Assembly (NCBI RefSeq): GCF_001898575.1
Contig: NZ_MKUD01000059.1
Span: forward strand, 64,287 to 100,149
Origin: Spirosoma sp. 48-14
GTDB lineage: Bacteria > Bacteroidota > Bacteroidia > Cytophagales > Spirosomataceae
Reading direction: 5' to 3'
DNA length: 35,863 bases
The notes under the pieces: model-generated
The model's database searches: none
The model's input: only the letters and a program-made list of their open reading frames with translations
What the model was told of the DNA's origin: nothing
Shown here: positions 9,084 through 17,513 of the stretch, one piece after another
Layout: the number at the start of each line of letters is the position of its first letter
Numbering within the stretch: the stretch's first letter is position 1
Translations under genes and position numbers: made by a program

Positions 9084-9493
9084 ATTTCATTGTCTTAAAC
9101 TAATTGATCAAACTAAAAGGACGTTTGATTTCCCTTGCACTCTTTTCTTTACTACTAAACAGGTTTTATTCAGCAAAAGAGTACATGTCGGAAATTTGCC
9201 GAAGCGTCCCGCGACGGCGTACCGTGCCCGGCGGCAGCGGCCTTCCGCCTATTTGTTTGGTTAGGCCCAAAATTATTTAAAACAGTTTCAGGTGTGGGTC
9301 AAGGTGAGTCGTAATAGCAAATCGTTTTTGGACAGATTAATCGAGTTCAATCCCGAATTGCTTGAAGGAGCTATTTATATCGATTGTCAAATTCTACTGT
9401 ATAAACTCGCTGGATGAGTTAACGACGGATCATTCATTGGGTAGAGTTGCCTTGATTTTACAATTCTGAAAACTTTCTAAATAGGAAGTCACT
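9084..9493. other. Gap before the transposase gene with a GC-rich island
   Basis: No gene is supported. Bases about 9200-9250 form a sharply GC-rich patch, with CCCGCGACGGCGTACCGTG followed by GGCGG...CCGCC, inside otherwise AT-rich DNA. It could be a mobile-element end, a recombination site or a repeat fragment; no matching copy is seen elsewhere in the window. I found no obvious 38-bp Tn3-type terminal inverted repeat here. Confidence 0.4.
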
Positions 9494-12400
9494 ATGCCAA
9501 CAATACGTTCAGTATTAGATAAGGCTCTTCAGCAGGAGTTTGAAAATCCTCCCCTGTTGAATTATACTCAACGAAAGATTAGTTTTAGTGTAGACGAAGT
9601 ATTAAGACCTGTTTTACGACAGTTAGAAACACCTGTGAACCAAGTGGGCTTTTTACTCCAGCTGGGGTATTTTAAGCTAGCCTCTCGTTTTTTTACCCGA
9701 AATACATTTCGAGCAAAAGATTGGGCCTTTGTGATTAGCCGACTCCAGTTTACAGAGATGCCAATCCGGATTCAGGACTATACCGATTCAACGATGCGTT
9801 ATCACCGCCAGTTGATTCTAAGCTTTTGTGGAGCCGAACCCTTTCGAGGTAGGATTCAGTTGCATTGTCAACAGGAATCTGATCGATTAATCGAAAAAGG
9901 GCTCCCGTTACAGGTTGCGTTTGGTAGCCTTTGTGAGTATCTCCGCAGCCACCGATGGGAAATTCCATCCTATTCTAAACTAGCGGTTTTAATTCATAAA
10001 TCAGTTAATCACTTCCAGGCTTCAATCGAGGTGAAGTTAAACACTTACCTGCAACCTCATCAAAAAAAACTTCTCAATGATTTATTGGATCAACTTCCTT
10101 CAGAAGATGGGGTTACACCGACTAACTCTCCTTTACTGTTAACCCAGCTTCGGGATACCGATGAATTACTGACTATTCGGGCGATCCGTCAGAACGCTGT
10201 TCAGTTACGGCACTTGAAAGACCTTTATTACCAATGCCAGCCTGTAATGCAGGCACTTAATCTGCCAGAAGGACTCGTTGAAACATATGCCCTCCAGCTC
10301 ATGCGAGGTAGGGCCTGGCAGGTTAAGCTTTGGAAAAATAGAGAACTCTATCTCCTCTGTTTTATTGAATATCAATATTTTTATGTCAGTGACGTTTTGA
10401 TAAAAACTTTCGCAACAGCTGTTCAAGAACATATTCATCAATGCGATCGTAAACGGGAACAGCATCGATTATCCAATTACCAGCAGAACTTAGAGCAACT
10501 TCGAACAATCTTACTTTGCTATATTCAGCAGGCCAAATTGATACAGAGCCGCCAGGAGAAAACAACTGATGTTCTGTTTTCATTTATTGATGCCTTATCT
10601 GATAGGGATCAGCCAGCAACCCAATTATTTCTTCAGCAACTACCCTATGTAGAAGACCTGTTTGAGCAACTCAATGATCAGGTAAAGGATATAGATTATT
10701 TGGAACGTGTGGAAGCTGAATCGCTGAAACTACAGGCACGGGTTGGTGATATCATGCGCCATGTAGAATTTCAGGTGGAGGCTCATGCAACTCCTTTAAA
10801 AGAAGCCCTCCTCTATTTTCAGAAGCATCAGGGACAATTGGGCGAAAATGCGCCAATCGATTTTTTACCAGTAAGGATTCGATCAGTAATTAAAAATCAG
10901 AAAGGTAAATTACGGGTAAGTCTTTACAAAGCCTTGCTGGCTCGTCAATTGATGCGAGGCTTAAAGAATGGGTTAGTTTATGTTCCAACGTCACATCAAC
11001 ACAGATCAATCGATGCTTACCTGATCGATGAGCAGCAATGGCAAAACCGAAAATCGGATTTGTTACAGCAGGCAAATATGTCCCATTTGACCCACTGGTC
11101 TACTGTCCGTGAACGCTTTGCCCTTAAACTGAAAAAGCAACTAAGGGTAACAACCGATCGAATACAATCCGGGAAGAATCAATATTTTGAAAAACGACGA
11201 AACAATTCCTGGCGCATAACCACGCCTACTCTGGCAGAGCTTGAGGACGCCGATATTGACTTGTTTCCTCAAGACCGGATCATTTCCCTATTTGAGATTT
11301 TAGAAACGGTCAATCGAAGCTGTGACTTTCTGAATTGTTTTGAGTCGGCTCGCAGTCGTCACGGTCCCCAGAAGCCATCCACTTCGTTATGTTTTGCCGC
11401 TATTATGAGCTTAGGCTGCAATTTGACGACGGATAGACTAGCCAAAGCGTCTAAAAATATTTCAGCGTCTTCGTTGGAAACCACGGTACGCAATTATTTT
11501 AACTCGGCAAATTTAGTACAAGCCAATAATCAAGTCAGTAGCTTAATTGAGCGTATAAGCCGGTCTGGGCTAATTCCACACCTCGATTCCGATCAGCGCA
11601 CCGCAAGCGATGGTCAAAAATTTAAAGTTATTTTCAATTCAATTCATAGTACCTATTCCGGAAAATATTTCGGAAAAGATAAAGGCATTACGATTTATAG
11701 TTTTATCAACAATGTTCATAATTTATTTTACTCAACTGTATTTTCAGCCTCTGACCGAGAAGCCTGGTATGTGATAGATGGCCTGCTTCATAATGATGTA
11801 ATCCGCTCATCGGTTCATACAACGGACTCTCACGGGGCAACCGAACCAATTTTTGCCGTTTCCTATTTACTTGGCATTGATTTTCAACCAAGAATGAGTC
11901 ATGTATCTCAAAAATTAATGTACTCCATGGATAATTTGGACATGAATCCTTTAGAACAAATTGGTTGTACGATTGGTCCACCTGTCGATGAACGATTGAT
12001 TGAGGTACAATGGGATCGTATTCTAAAACTCCTGGTTACGTTTAAATTGAAACATAATCTGGCTTCATTGGTGATGAAACGGTTGAATTCATATGCTGTA
12101 CATAATCCGTTATACCGTGCTCTTTCAGAATTAGGCAAACTGGTCCGCACCGAGTTTTTGCTCCGTTACATCGATGAGGAGGAACTTCGGCATCAAATTC
12201 ATCGGCAACAGGAAAAGATGGAAAGTGCACAAGCCCTGAGTCGAGTGGTAGCTTATGGAAATAATGGCGTTTTAAATTACGCCAATCAGGAGGAACTCCA
12301 GACGATGGAAGGTTGTAAGCGACTTATTACAAATTCAATTATCTGTTGGAATTATTTGTACCTAAGCCGCCTATTATTACAGGCTAATGAAAGTGAGCGC

Positions 12401-12538
12401 AAGGTATTAATGCGCATTATACCTCGAAGTTCTCCAGTTGCATGGCAACATATCAATTTTCATGGAGAATTTAATTTTGAAGAAGATTCAATAAGGGACC
12501 CTTTAGAACAAACTTTAGATGCAATTTTCTCTTTTTAG
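9494..12538 (+). CDS. tnpA: Tn3-family transposase (TnpA)
   Basis: The 1014-residue length and overall pattern match Tn3-family transposases, which cut and join the terminal repeats of a replicative transposon. The N-terminus (about 1-170) looks like the DUF4158 DNA-binding region. The catalytic part (about 600-990) shows Asp706 in ASDGQKF, Asp778 in TTDSHGATE, and Glu907 in RQQEKMESA. The Asp-Asp spacing of 72 and the Asp-Glu spacing of 129 agree with the DDE triad as I remember it for Tn4430/Tn3 TnpA. The frame is intact from start to stop, so the enzyme could be active. No tnpR/tnpI resolvase gene and no paired terminal repeat could be identified in the window. It sits at the border between the cargo block and the AT-rich plasmid core, which suggests it helped to join them. 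Confidence 0.92.
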   Translation: MPTIRSVLDKALQQEFENPPLLNYTQRKISFSVDEVLRPVLRQLETPVNQVGFLLQLGYFKLASRFFTRNTFRAKDWAFVISRLQFTEMPIRIQDYTDSTMRYHRQLILSFCGAEPFRGRIQLHCQQESDRLIEKGLPLQVAFGSLCEYLRSHRWEIPSYSKLAVLIHKSVNHFQASIEVKLNTYLQPHQKKLLNDLLDQLPSEDGVTPTNSPLLLTQLRDTDELLTIRAIRQNAVQLRHLKDLYYQCQPVMQALNLPEGLVETYALQLMRGRAWQVKLWKNRELYLLCFIEYQYFYVSDVLIKTFATAVQEHIHQCDRKREQHRLSNYQQNLEQLRTILLCYIQQAKLIQSRQEKTTDVLFSFIDALSDRDQPATQLFLQQLPYVEDLFEQLNDQVKDIDYLERVEAESLKLQARVGDIMRHVEFQVEAHATPLKEALLYFQKHQGQLGENAPIDFLPVRIRSVIKNQKGKLRVSLYKALLARQLMRGLKNGLVYVPTSHQHRSIDAYLIDEQQWQNRKSDLLQQANMSHLTHWSTVRERFALKLKKQLRVTTDRIQSGKNQYFEKRRNNSWRITTPTLAELEDADIDLFPQDRIISLFEILETVNRSCDFLNCFESARSRHGPQKPSTSLCFAAIMSLGCNLTTDRLAKASKNISASSLETTVRNYFNSANLVQANNQVSSLIERISRSGLIPHLDSDQRTASDGQKFKVIFNSIHSTYSGKYFGKDKGITIYSFINNVHNLFYSTVFSASDREAWYVIDGLLHNDVIRSSVHTTDSHGATEPIFAVSYLLGIDFQPRMSHVSQKLMYSMDNLDMNPLEQIGCTIGPPVDERLIEVQWDRILKLLVTFKLKHNLASLVMKRLNSYAVHNPLYRALSELGKLVRTEFLLRYIDEEELRHQIHRQQEKMESAQALSRVVAYGNNGVLNYANQEELQTMEGCKRLITNSIICWNYLYLSRLLLQANESERKVLMRIIPRSSPVAWQHINFHGEFNFEEDSIRDPLEQTLDAIFSF

Positions 12539-12866
12539 GTGAAATAGGGCTTGGAACTATTTACAAAGTTAAACTTCGGACTATTCCTATAATTTATATT
12601 ACAAACTATTGAATATCAATTATTTAGCTGTATTTCATTGGGATTTTACCCGAAACTTGCTGCAAACCCTAATAATGAGGATATTAGTAAGAATAAATCC
12701 GTTTCTTTACTAGCACAAAACTATAATTTTGCTATTTAAAAGGATAAAATTAGTTACTTCTTGTCAATTTAAACGCCAATAATGGGTACATATAAACACT
12801 ATATGGAAAAAAGTTTCCCTCCTCTCTTTCTATTTAATAATATCAAAACAAAAATTTTGACTGTAC

Positions 12867-12903
12867 ATAGCATAACTTACTAATAATTAGTAAGTTATGC
12901 TAT
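12867..12903. terminator. Perfect 17-bp hairpin, AT-rich
   Basis: ATAGCATAACTTACTAA...TTAGTAAGTTATGCTAT forms 17 perfect pairs around a 3-base TAA loop. It lies between convergent genes. There is no T-run immediately after on either strand, so either a bidirectional terminator or a protein-binding palindrome is possible. Confidence 0.4.
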
Positions 12904-13001
12904 CAAAAACAAGTTTTAGGGGGTGCTATTACAAGTTTTAAGTGGAGTTCTAAGTTTTTATGCAAGACGAGTTTGAATTTTGCATATAATACCCATTCTC
13001 C

Positions 13002-13037
13002 CCCCCTTTTCTACGTATTCTTTTCAAGAAAAGGGGG
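13002..13037. terminator. C-run/G-run inverted repeat
   Basis: CCCCCTTTTC (13002-13011) pairs with GAAAAGGGGG (13028-13037) across a 16-base loop, between convergent genes. It may be a bidirectional terminator or a mobile-element scar. Confidence 0.35.
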
Positions 13038-13338
13038 ACTATTTACTAAAATCACACCAATATTGCCTTTTCTAGAATGAGAAAAACAAGTTCATGGTGG
13101 TGTTCTTAACTCAACTACAAGCTAAAACGTGCTAGTTATAATTATTACTAAATAATAGTATTGATAAATAAAATATAGCCTATAGGTTACTAATAATAAA
13201 CCGATTATTTACTAAAAAACTCTTTAAATATCCTAACAATTAGCATTTTGGTAGTTTATAACTACTGTATTCTGATGGTGACCAACATTCGTACGAATAG
13301 GAGATATTTTCATTTTGGCACTCATTGATAGTTGAAAC

Positions 13339-14430
13339 CTATATGAACAATCTCTCAAGCTGTTTTACGAAGTCAATCCCATTAATGTAACGGAATTGCA
13401 TTCCATTACGCAAACCGTTCCACTCCCACACGCCAGCAACTGTAAAAAGGGCAACGAGTTGACTACTCGCTTGCGCATCGACATTCTTTCGATTTAACTT
13501 TTGCATAATAAATCTACCGATACCCATCTTGATATTAGGGACGATTTCTTGCATGTTAGCGACGTTGTTATCAAGTGGAACAAACTCATTTCTTTCCCGC
13601 ATGAACGCTTGAAGAATATCAAGTTCGTAGGTCGAAAATGTTGTTAAAACCGGATCAGTTTTACCATCAAATGTGCGTAAAATACGAAGTTCGTTTCCAT
13701 CAAAAGTCCAATCGAATGGCTTAGGTTTTCCAAGTGTAAACATATGATGATAATCATCATCATATGTTTCTGCTAGATCAGTTGATATCTGCTGTGGCAT
13801 TTTTGAGGGCATATGTTTCTGTTTCAAAGACTTACCATATGTCCATAAACCACGGTCTAAAATAATACTTTCAAGGCCTGTTAAAGTTTTTTCTTCATTA
13901 AAGAAATTGCGAAAGTGTAAATAATCACTCCACTGGTTAGACGCAATTCTAGGTAACTCTTTCCCGTTTGTCGTTACGTAAATATATGCTCGGTAAACAT
14001 GCTGGTCGTAGAGAGGATAAATATCAGGATAGACGCAATGCATAACAAAGAGTGTCCATATAAAACCGAAACCCTTTCGATTGCGAAGATATTTTACTAT
14101 TTCAGGTTCAGTTGTGGGAAATTCAATTGGAATTTTACTAACGATATCATCGATATGTTCATTAATGTATTCCCAGTTATGCTTTCCAACTGGCGTATGA
14201 TTATCCCATCTTGCAGTTACACCGTAACGAGTGCCTGTTTTGTCAGTATATATTACGCGTTGTTCTTGTTGCCGTAGACTACCGGTTTTCCATGCTCCAA
14301 GCACAATAAATTTCTCCGCATGATTGTGAATGTATAGAAGAAGTTCTCGATAAACTTTGTCAGGATAAGTTAGTAAGTCATACCCATTGGCCCAATTGAT
14401 AACGTTATCTCTTGAAAGCATGGTTGTCAA
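13339..14430 (-). CDS. 363-residue protein of unknown function
   Basis: I do not recognise a family. The protein looks soluble, with no signal peptide or membrane span. The middle carries GFGFIWTLFVMHCVYPDIYPLYDQHVYRAYIYV (about residues 118-150). This is a hydrophobic helix followed by 'PxxYPLYDQHV', a pattern that recurs in several uncharacterised, helical glycosylase-like or defence-associated proteins in which a conserved Asp follows a Pro-rich turn. The C-terminal half contains a possible helix-turn-helix-like region (about 270-330), rich in Asn and Arg. The gene lies 141 bp downstream of parB on the same strand. It is preceded by its own short palindrome at 14501-14518, so it may be separately controlled. 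Its place beside the partition genes suggests plasmid maintenance or cargo, but nothing in the sequence decides this. Confidence 0.7.
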   Translation of the reverse strand: MTTMLSRDNVINWANGYDLLTYPDKVYRELLLYIHNHAEKFIVLGAWKTGSLRQQEQRVIYTDKTGTRYGVTARWDNHTPVGKHNWEYINEHIDDIVSKIPIEFPTTEPEIVKYLRNRKGFGFIWTLFVMHCVYPDIYPLYDQHVYRAYIYVTTNGKELPRIASNQWSDYLHFRNFFNEEKTLTGLESIILDRGLWTYGKSLKQKHMPSKMPQQISTDLAETYDDDYHHMFTLGKPKPFDWTFDGNELRILRTFDGKTDPVLTTFSTYELDILQAFMRERNEFVPLDNNVANMQEIVPNIKMGIGRFIMQKLNRKNVDAQASSQLVALFTVAGVWEWNGLRNGMQFRYINGIDFVKQLERLFI

Positions 14431-14500
14431 GGAAGATTATACGCTAAGATAAAATGACTTTTATATATTGGTAGTTGCAATCTTTATAGGCCGGTTAGCT

Positions 14501-14518
14501 CATGAAAATTATTTCATG
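14501..14518 (-). promoter_or_regulatory. Palindrome upstream of the 363-residue-protein gene
   Basis: CATGAAAATTATTTCATG is an inverted repeat (7-bp arms, 4-base centre), 71 bp upstream of the start codon at 14430. It has the size and symmetry of a dimeric repressor operator; no binder is identified. Confidence 0.35.
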
Positions 14519-14571
14519 GAACATTTCATACTAATGTCGGCTACTCCCCTATTTTAGGGTTAAAAATACAT

Positions 14572-15546
14572 TTATGAAGTTTGCTTCTGCAACTGACGAG
14601 CATATTCTATAATTTCGTTGCAGACTTGGTTTAAATCGACATTCTTTGTATTCAGCTTATTAACTAGTTGACTCAGGTGCTGTTTCAACTCTTCGGTCTT
14701 GCCAGCTTTTTCATTTTTTACTGTTCGGCGGGATTTAGTAATTGTATTTTGTTGCTCCTCGGCTTGATTTACTGCTTTTTCTAGCTCAAATTGATTCAAA
14801 ATTGGCATTGAAAGATTAACCAACTTTCCCAATTGCTGTACTAAGACTTTATCTACTTTTAGTTTTCCTGACAATATTTCCTGTTTGAAAGATGGGTCTA
14901 ATAGCTCTAATCCTTGAGCATATGCCGCATCGCGTTTAATCGTTTTTTCACTAACATTAAACTGCTTCCCAAGGCGATTTGCTGTTGTTTGTTGGCCCTC
15001 CCCTCCTATTTCTGGATCATCATTTTGAGTTCCTTTTGCGGCCTCTGACTCATAAAGGTCATTCTGACCCTTTTGATTATCTCTACTATATTTACCCTTT
15101 TCCTGCTTTTCTCGTAAATACCGGAGGCCTCGCAAATAGGACACCTGTTCAGGAGCCAAATTTCGCCTACCCAGTTGATTATCAATCATAAAGAACTTCA
15201 CCTGCTCAAGCGAAGGGAAGCTCATTAGATGTACTTTAAAATCTAAATGATGTTTCTGACAAATAGCATATCTATTGTGACCATCAATAAGAATATAGGC
15301 AGTTGCAGTCGTTCCTAAATCTGGGACATTATCGCCTGTTGTCTCCCATACAAGAAGTGCTTCTCGACAACCGTTCTGTAATATGTTTTCCTCTAACTGC
15401 TTATACTCATCTGGTAACAGTGGGGGTATATAGGCAGCTAACTCAGGTAAAACGACAATATGTTGTTTAATGTCCTCATGACGCAGCAAACTTTGATCTT
15501 TTATCATTGTTTTTGCATCCAAACCTAATTGATATTTCTTTGCCAT
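14572..15546 (-). CDS. parB: ParB-like partition protein
   Basis: The 324-residue protein carries the ParB/Srx-fold nucleotide-binding domain. Residues 43-92 include PDEYKQLEENILQNGCREAL and the box LIDGHNRYA (Asp88-Arg92). Then come NQLGRRNLAPEQVSYLRGLRY (about 127-147), typical of plasmid ParB-like proteins, and a helix-turn-helix (about 187-206, RLGKQFNVSEKTIKRDAAY). The C-terminus (about 240-320) is predicted coiled-coil and Lys-rich. It would bind a centromere-like site and stimulate the ParA ATPase to position plasmid copies before division. It starts 36 bp after the parA stop on the same strand, so the two form one operon. The box DGHNR differs from the canonical GERRxRA arginine patch, so CTP-clamp behaviour should not be assumed. 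Confidence 0.88.
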   Translation of the reverse strand: MAKKYQLGLDAKTMIKDQSLLRHEDIKQHIVVLPELAAYIPPLLPDEYKQLEENILQNGCREALLVWETTGDNVPDLGTTATAYILIDGHNRYAICQKHHLDFKVHLMSFPSLEQVKFFMIDNQLGRRNLAPEQVSYLRGLRYLREKQEKGKYSRDNQKGQNDLYESEAAKGTQNDDPEIGGEGQQTTANRLGKQFNVSEKTIKRDAAYAQGLELLDPSFKQEILSGKLKVDKVLVQQLGKLVNLSMPILNQFELEKAVNQAEEQQNTITKSRRTVKNEKAGKTEELKQHLSQLVNKLNTKNVDLNQVCNEIIEYARQLQKQTS

Positions 15547-15582
15547 GAATAGGTCAATATAAAGGGAACGGTTTTGATTATT

Positions 15583-16539
15583 CTATGCAACACGTTGCCC
15601 GGTTAATTCTAAAGCCAAATTTCGGTAATCGACTGCGCCATGTGAATCTTTTGCATAAGTAAAAATGTCCTGCTGTGCTATTTGGGACTCTTTTAGAGCT
15701 ACATTTAACCGAATCTCCGAATTGAAAACCGTGAAATTTGTCAAGACTCCTCCTCGAATATAATTAAGCATATCTCTGTGTACATTCAATCGCCTATCGA
15801 CTAAGGTCAAGACTATACCCTCTACCGTTAATTCATGATTAATACGATCTCGCACCTGCATAATGCGCTCGAACAAGTTATTAATCCCTTTCATAGCCGA
15901 TGCCTCCGGCTGAAGTGTAATTAAGCACGAATTAGAAGCAACTAAAGCCGAATTAGTGAATATATTAAGTGCGGGAGGACAATCTATTAGAATATAATCA
16001 TACTGTGATCGTAATCCTGAAATTACATTCTTAAGCTGATTGACCCCTCCTACCGCCTGGACTAATTCCAAATCGGCATTGGCTAATTCTAAATCGCTCG
16101 GTGATAAATCGAAATTGTTACTGATTGATACAATCGGCAATGGTTCATTTTTTAATAATGAATGAACTACCTGCTTTTGTGGCTCCTCTACACCTAATAC
16201 TTGAGAAAGATTGCCTTGTGAGTCTAAATCAATAAGTAATACTCGATTACCTAAAATCGACAGTGCCTTTCCAAGGTTTAACGTTGTTGTGGTTTTACCA
16301 ACGCCCCCTTTGTGATTTGCTATTGAGATCACTTTTGCCTTACGGGCTGAAAAATCGACGTAACCATATTTTTTAAGAATAGGGTATAATGATCCTAAGT
16401 GTTTTGCATTAAGAACCCTCCCACCTGCCAAGGCCTTTGTAAGTGTAGTTGTAGGTATACCTGCTTCTTGTTCAATAACCGAAGCTGATAGTGCTGGATT
16501 CTGATGAAAAAACGTAAGTACGTCTGAGTTGGTGATCAT
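15583..16539 (-). CDS. parA: ParA-type partition ATPase with N-terminal DNA-binding domain
   Basis: The 318-residue protein has an N-terminal helix-turn-helix-like region (about residues 1-60), followed by a deviant Walker A motif KGGVGKTTTT (Lys77, Lys82). The Walker A' motif is DLDSQGN (Asp104-Asn110), and the Walker B-like motif is ILIDCPPAL. It is thus a type Ia-like ParA, able both to segregate plasmids on the nucleoid and to repress its own operon. The start at 16539 lies only 5 bp from a perfect 46-bp palindrome. That is the expected place for an autoregulatory operator, or for a combined operator and centromere. parB follows after 36 bp. Confidence 0.93.
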   Translation of the reverse strand: MITNSDVLTFFHQNPALSASVIEQEAGIPTTTLTKALAGGRVLNAKHLGSLYPILKKYGYVDFSARKAKVISIANHKGGVGKTTTTLNLGKALSILGNRVLLIDLDSQGNLSQVLGVEEPQKQVVHSLLKNEPLPIVSISNNFDLSPSDLELANADLELVQAVGGVNQLKNVISGLRSQYDYILIDCPPALNIFTNSALVASNSCLITLQPEASAMKGINNLFERIMQVRDRINHELTVEGIVLTLVDRRLNVHRDMLNYIRGGVLTNFTVFNSEIRLNVALKESQIAQQDIFTYAKDSHGAVDYRNLALELTGQRVA

Positions 16540-16544
16540 AAGCC

Positions 16545-16590
16545 CAATAGCTAATATTTGTCCTAATATTAGGACAAATATTAGCTATTG
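16545..16590. promoter_or_regulatory. Perfect 46-bp palindrome upstream of parA (operator or centromere)
   Basis: The two 23-base halves meet without a loop at 16567/16568 and are exact reverse complements; a half reads CAATAGCTAATATTTGTCC followed by TAAT. It abuts the parA start codon. Perfect symmetry over four helical turns suggests binding of more than one dimer, fitting ParA autoregulation or a parS-type site. A TAGGACAAATA half-site copy recurs near 27044. Confidence 0.8.
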
Positions 16591-16876
16591 TCAAGTAATA
16601 TGGACTAAATGCTATAATAGGGATGAATATTTACTAATAAATTTAAATCTATGCCTTAATTATGAGTAAAAGCCCGTCTAATTACGAGTAAAGTACCGTC
16701 ACGGGAATTTTACATTTCTAATTTTTACAAGACAATAGAAGTTGCCTGCTAACTTCTTTTTCCGAAATTTTTCAAAATAGCTCGCTATTAAATTAATTAG
16801 CTTAGCATTAATAATATTTACTCTATTAATAAATTAAAGACGCTGTAACTTCCTGATAACCAAATATTTATGAGGG

Positions 16877-17066
16877 TTAATTACGAGGAAACTACCGTTA
16901 ATTACGAGGAAACTACCGTCTAACTGCGAGGAAACTACCGTTAATTACGAGGAAACTACCGTCTAACTGCGAGGAAACTACCGTTAATTATGAGGAAACT
17001 ACCGTACCTACGAGGAAACTACCGTTAACTGCGAGAAAATATCCGTATCTACGAGGAAATAACCGT
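16877..17066 (+). repeat. Nine tandem iterons, 20-22-bp period
   Basis: The shared core is CGAGGAAACTACCGT, usually preceded by TTAATTA or CTAACTG. Cores begin at 16884, 16905, 16927, 16948, 16970, 16991, 17011, 17032 and 17052. The spacing of 20-22 bp (two helical turns) places all copies on one DNA face, as expected for Rep_3 initiator binding. Later copies diverge slightly (GAGAAAATATCCGT, GAGGAAATAACCGT). The outlying copies use a variant, GCGAGTAAAGTACCGTC or GAGTAAAAGCCCGTC. Confidence 0.95.
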
Positions 17067-17381
17067 GAAAGGCCTTTTTTTTCTAAGATTGCCAAACAGC
17101 AATGTTATATAAAGTGGTGATTTAAAAGCTATTGAAGATTATATCTGTTCAGCAGTATAGGGTAACTACATATTGCGAGTAGAAGTACGCCAATACTTAT
17201 AATTTTCAATGAATTACGAGGAAACTACCGTTAAAAGATTGCTTTTTTTACCCCTTTAGGCGCAATTCAAATGAATAATAAATCTATTGCGAGTAAAGTA
17301 CCGTCAAAATTATAGCTTAATCATGTCCTGAATTAAGTAAAGCCCTTTATTCTTTATTCAGATATTAAGTAGTTCGCAAAG

Positions 17382-17403
17382 TGACGGGCTTTTACTCGCA
17401 ATT
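17382..17403 (-). promoter_or_regulatory. Inverted iteron copy upstream of repB
   Basis: Read on the minus strand, this is TGCGAGTAAAAGCCCGTCAC, an iteron variant in the orientation opposite to all others. It lies 111 bp before the initiator start. In Rep_3 plasmids, inverted iteron-like sites upstream of rep are used for autorepression by the dimeric initiator. Confidence 0.6.
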
Positions 17404-17513
17404 CATCAAAACAATGCTGCTAATGCTTGGTAGTATTGTAAAAAATCCTCAAATTGAAGGATAGCTTGTAGGCTCAGGAGCTTTTTCTAGTTTTGTAATA
17501 AGACTCATATTAT

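Larger units (their letters stand above)
12539..13338. other. AT-rich intergenic region between convergent genes
   Basis: About 800 bp without a supported gene, very AT-rich. It contains two strong hairpins (listed separately) and two related segments reading AAAAACAAGTT followed by a GG(T/G)GGTG box, near 12906 and 13080. It could hold terminators for the convergent transposase and 363-residue-protein genes, plus transposon-end remnants. Confidence 0.45.
16660..17403 (+). other. oriV: Iteron-type replication origin (oriV)
   Basis: The region between parA and the Rep_3 gene holds 14 copies of a 20-22-bp repeat and an AT-rich stretch (about 16770-16850, with AATTAATTAGC and ATTAATAATA) suited to strand opening. 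Two copies (cores at 16663 and 16685) precede the AT-rich stretch. Nine are in tandem (16877-17066), three are dispersed (cores at 17176, 17218 and 17290), and one is inverted (17382-17403) just upstream of the initiator gene. This layout is that of iteron-controlled theta replication. I see no clear DnaA box of the TTATnCACA type. Confidence 0.85.

Noticed and set aside
9046..9264. Open frame of 72 codons after the FG-GAP gene
   Set aside because: It crosses a terminator-like hairpin and a GC-rich patch, and shows no protein-like pattern.
12919..12954. GGGGG...CTAAG stretch as the terminal repeat of the transposon with the TnpA at 9494
   Set aside because: It points away from the transposase gene and no inverted partner was found, so it is reported only as a possible scar.
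14545..14557. CCCTATTTTAGGG as a parB terminator
   Set aside because: Only a 5-bp stem with a 3-base loop and no T-run on the minus strand, so too weak to list.
16877..17066. Regular repeats that could suggest a CRISPR array
   Set aside because: The period is only 20-22 bp with no unique spacers, no cas genes are nearby, and a Rep_3 initiator gene is adjacent, so these are iterons.
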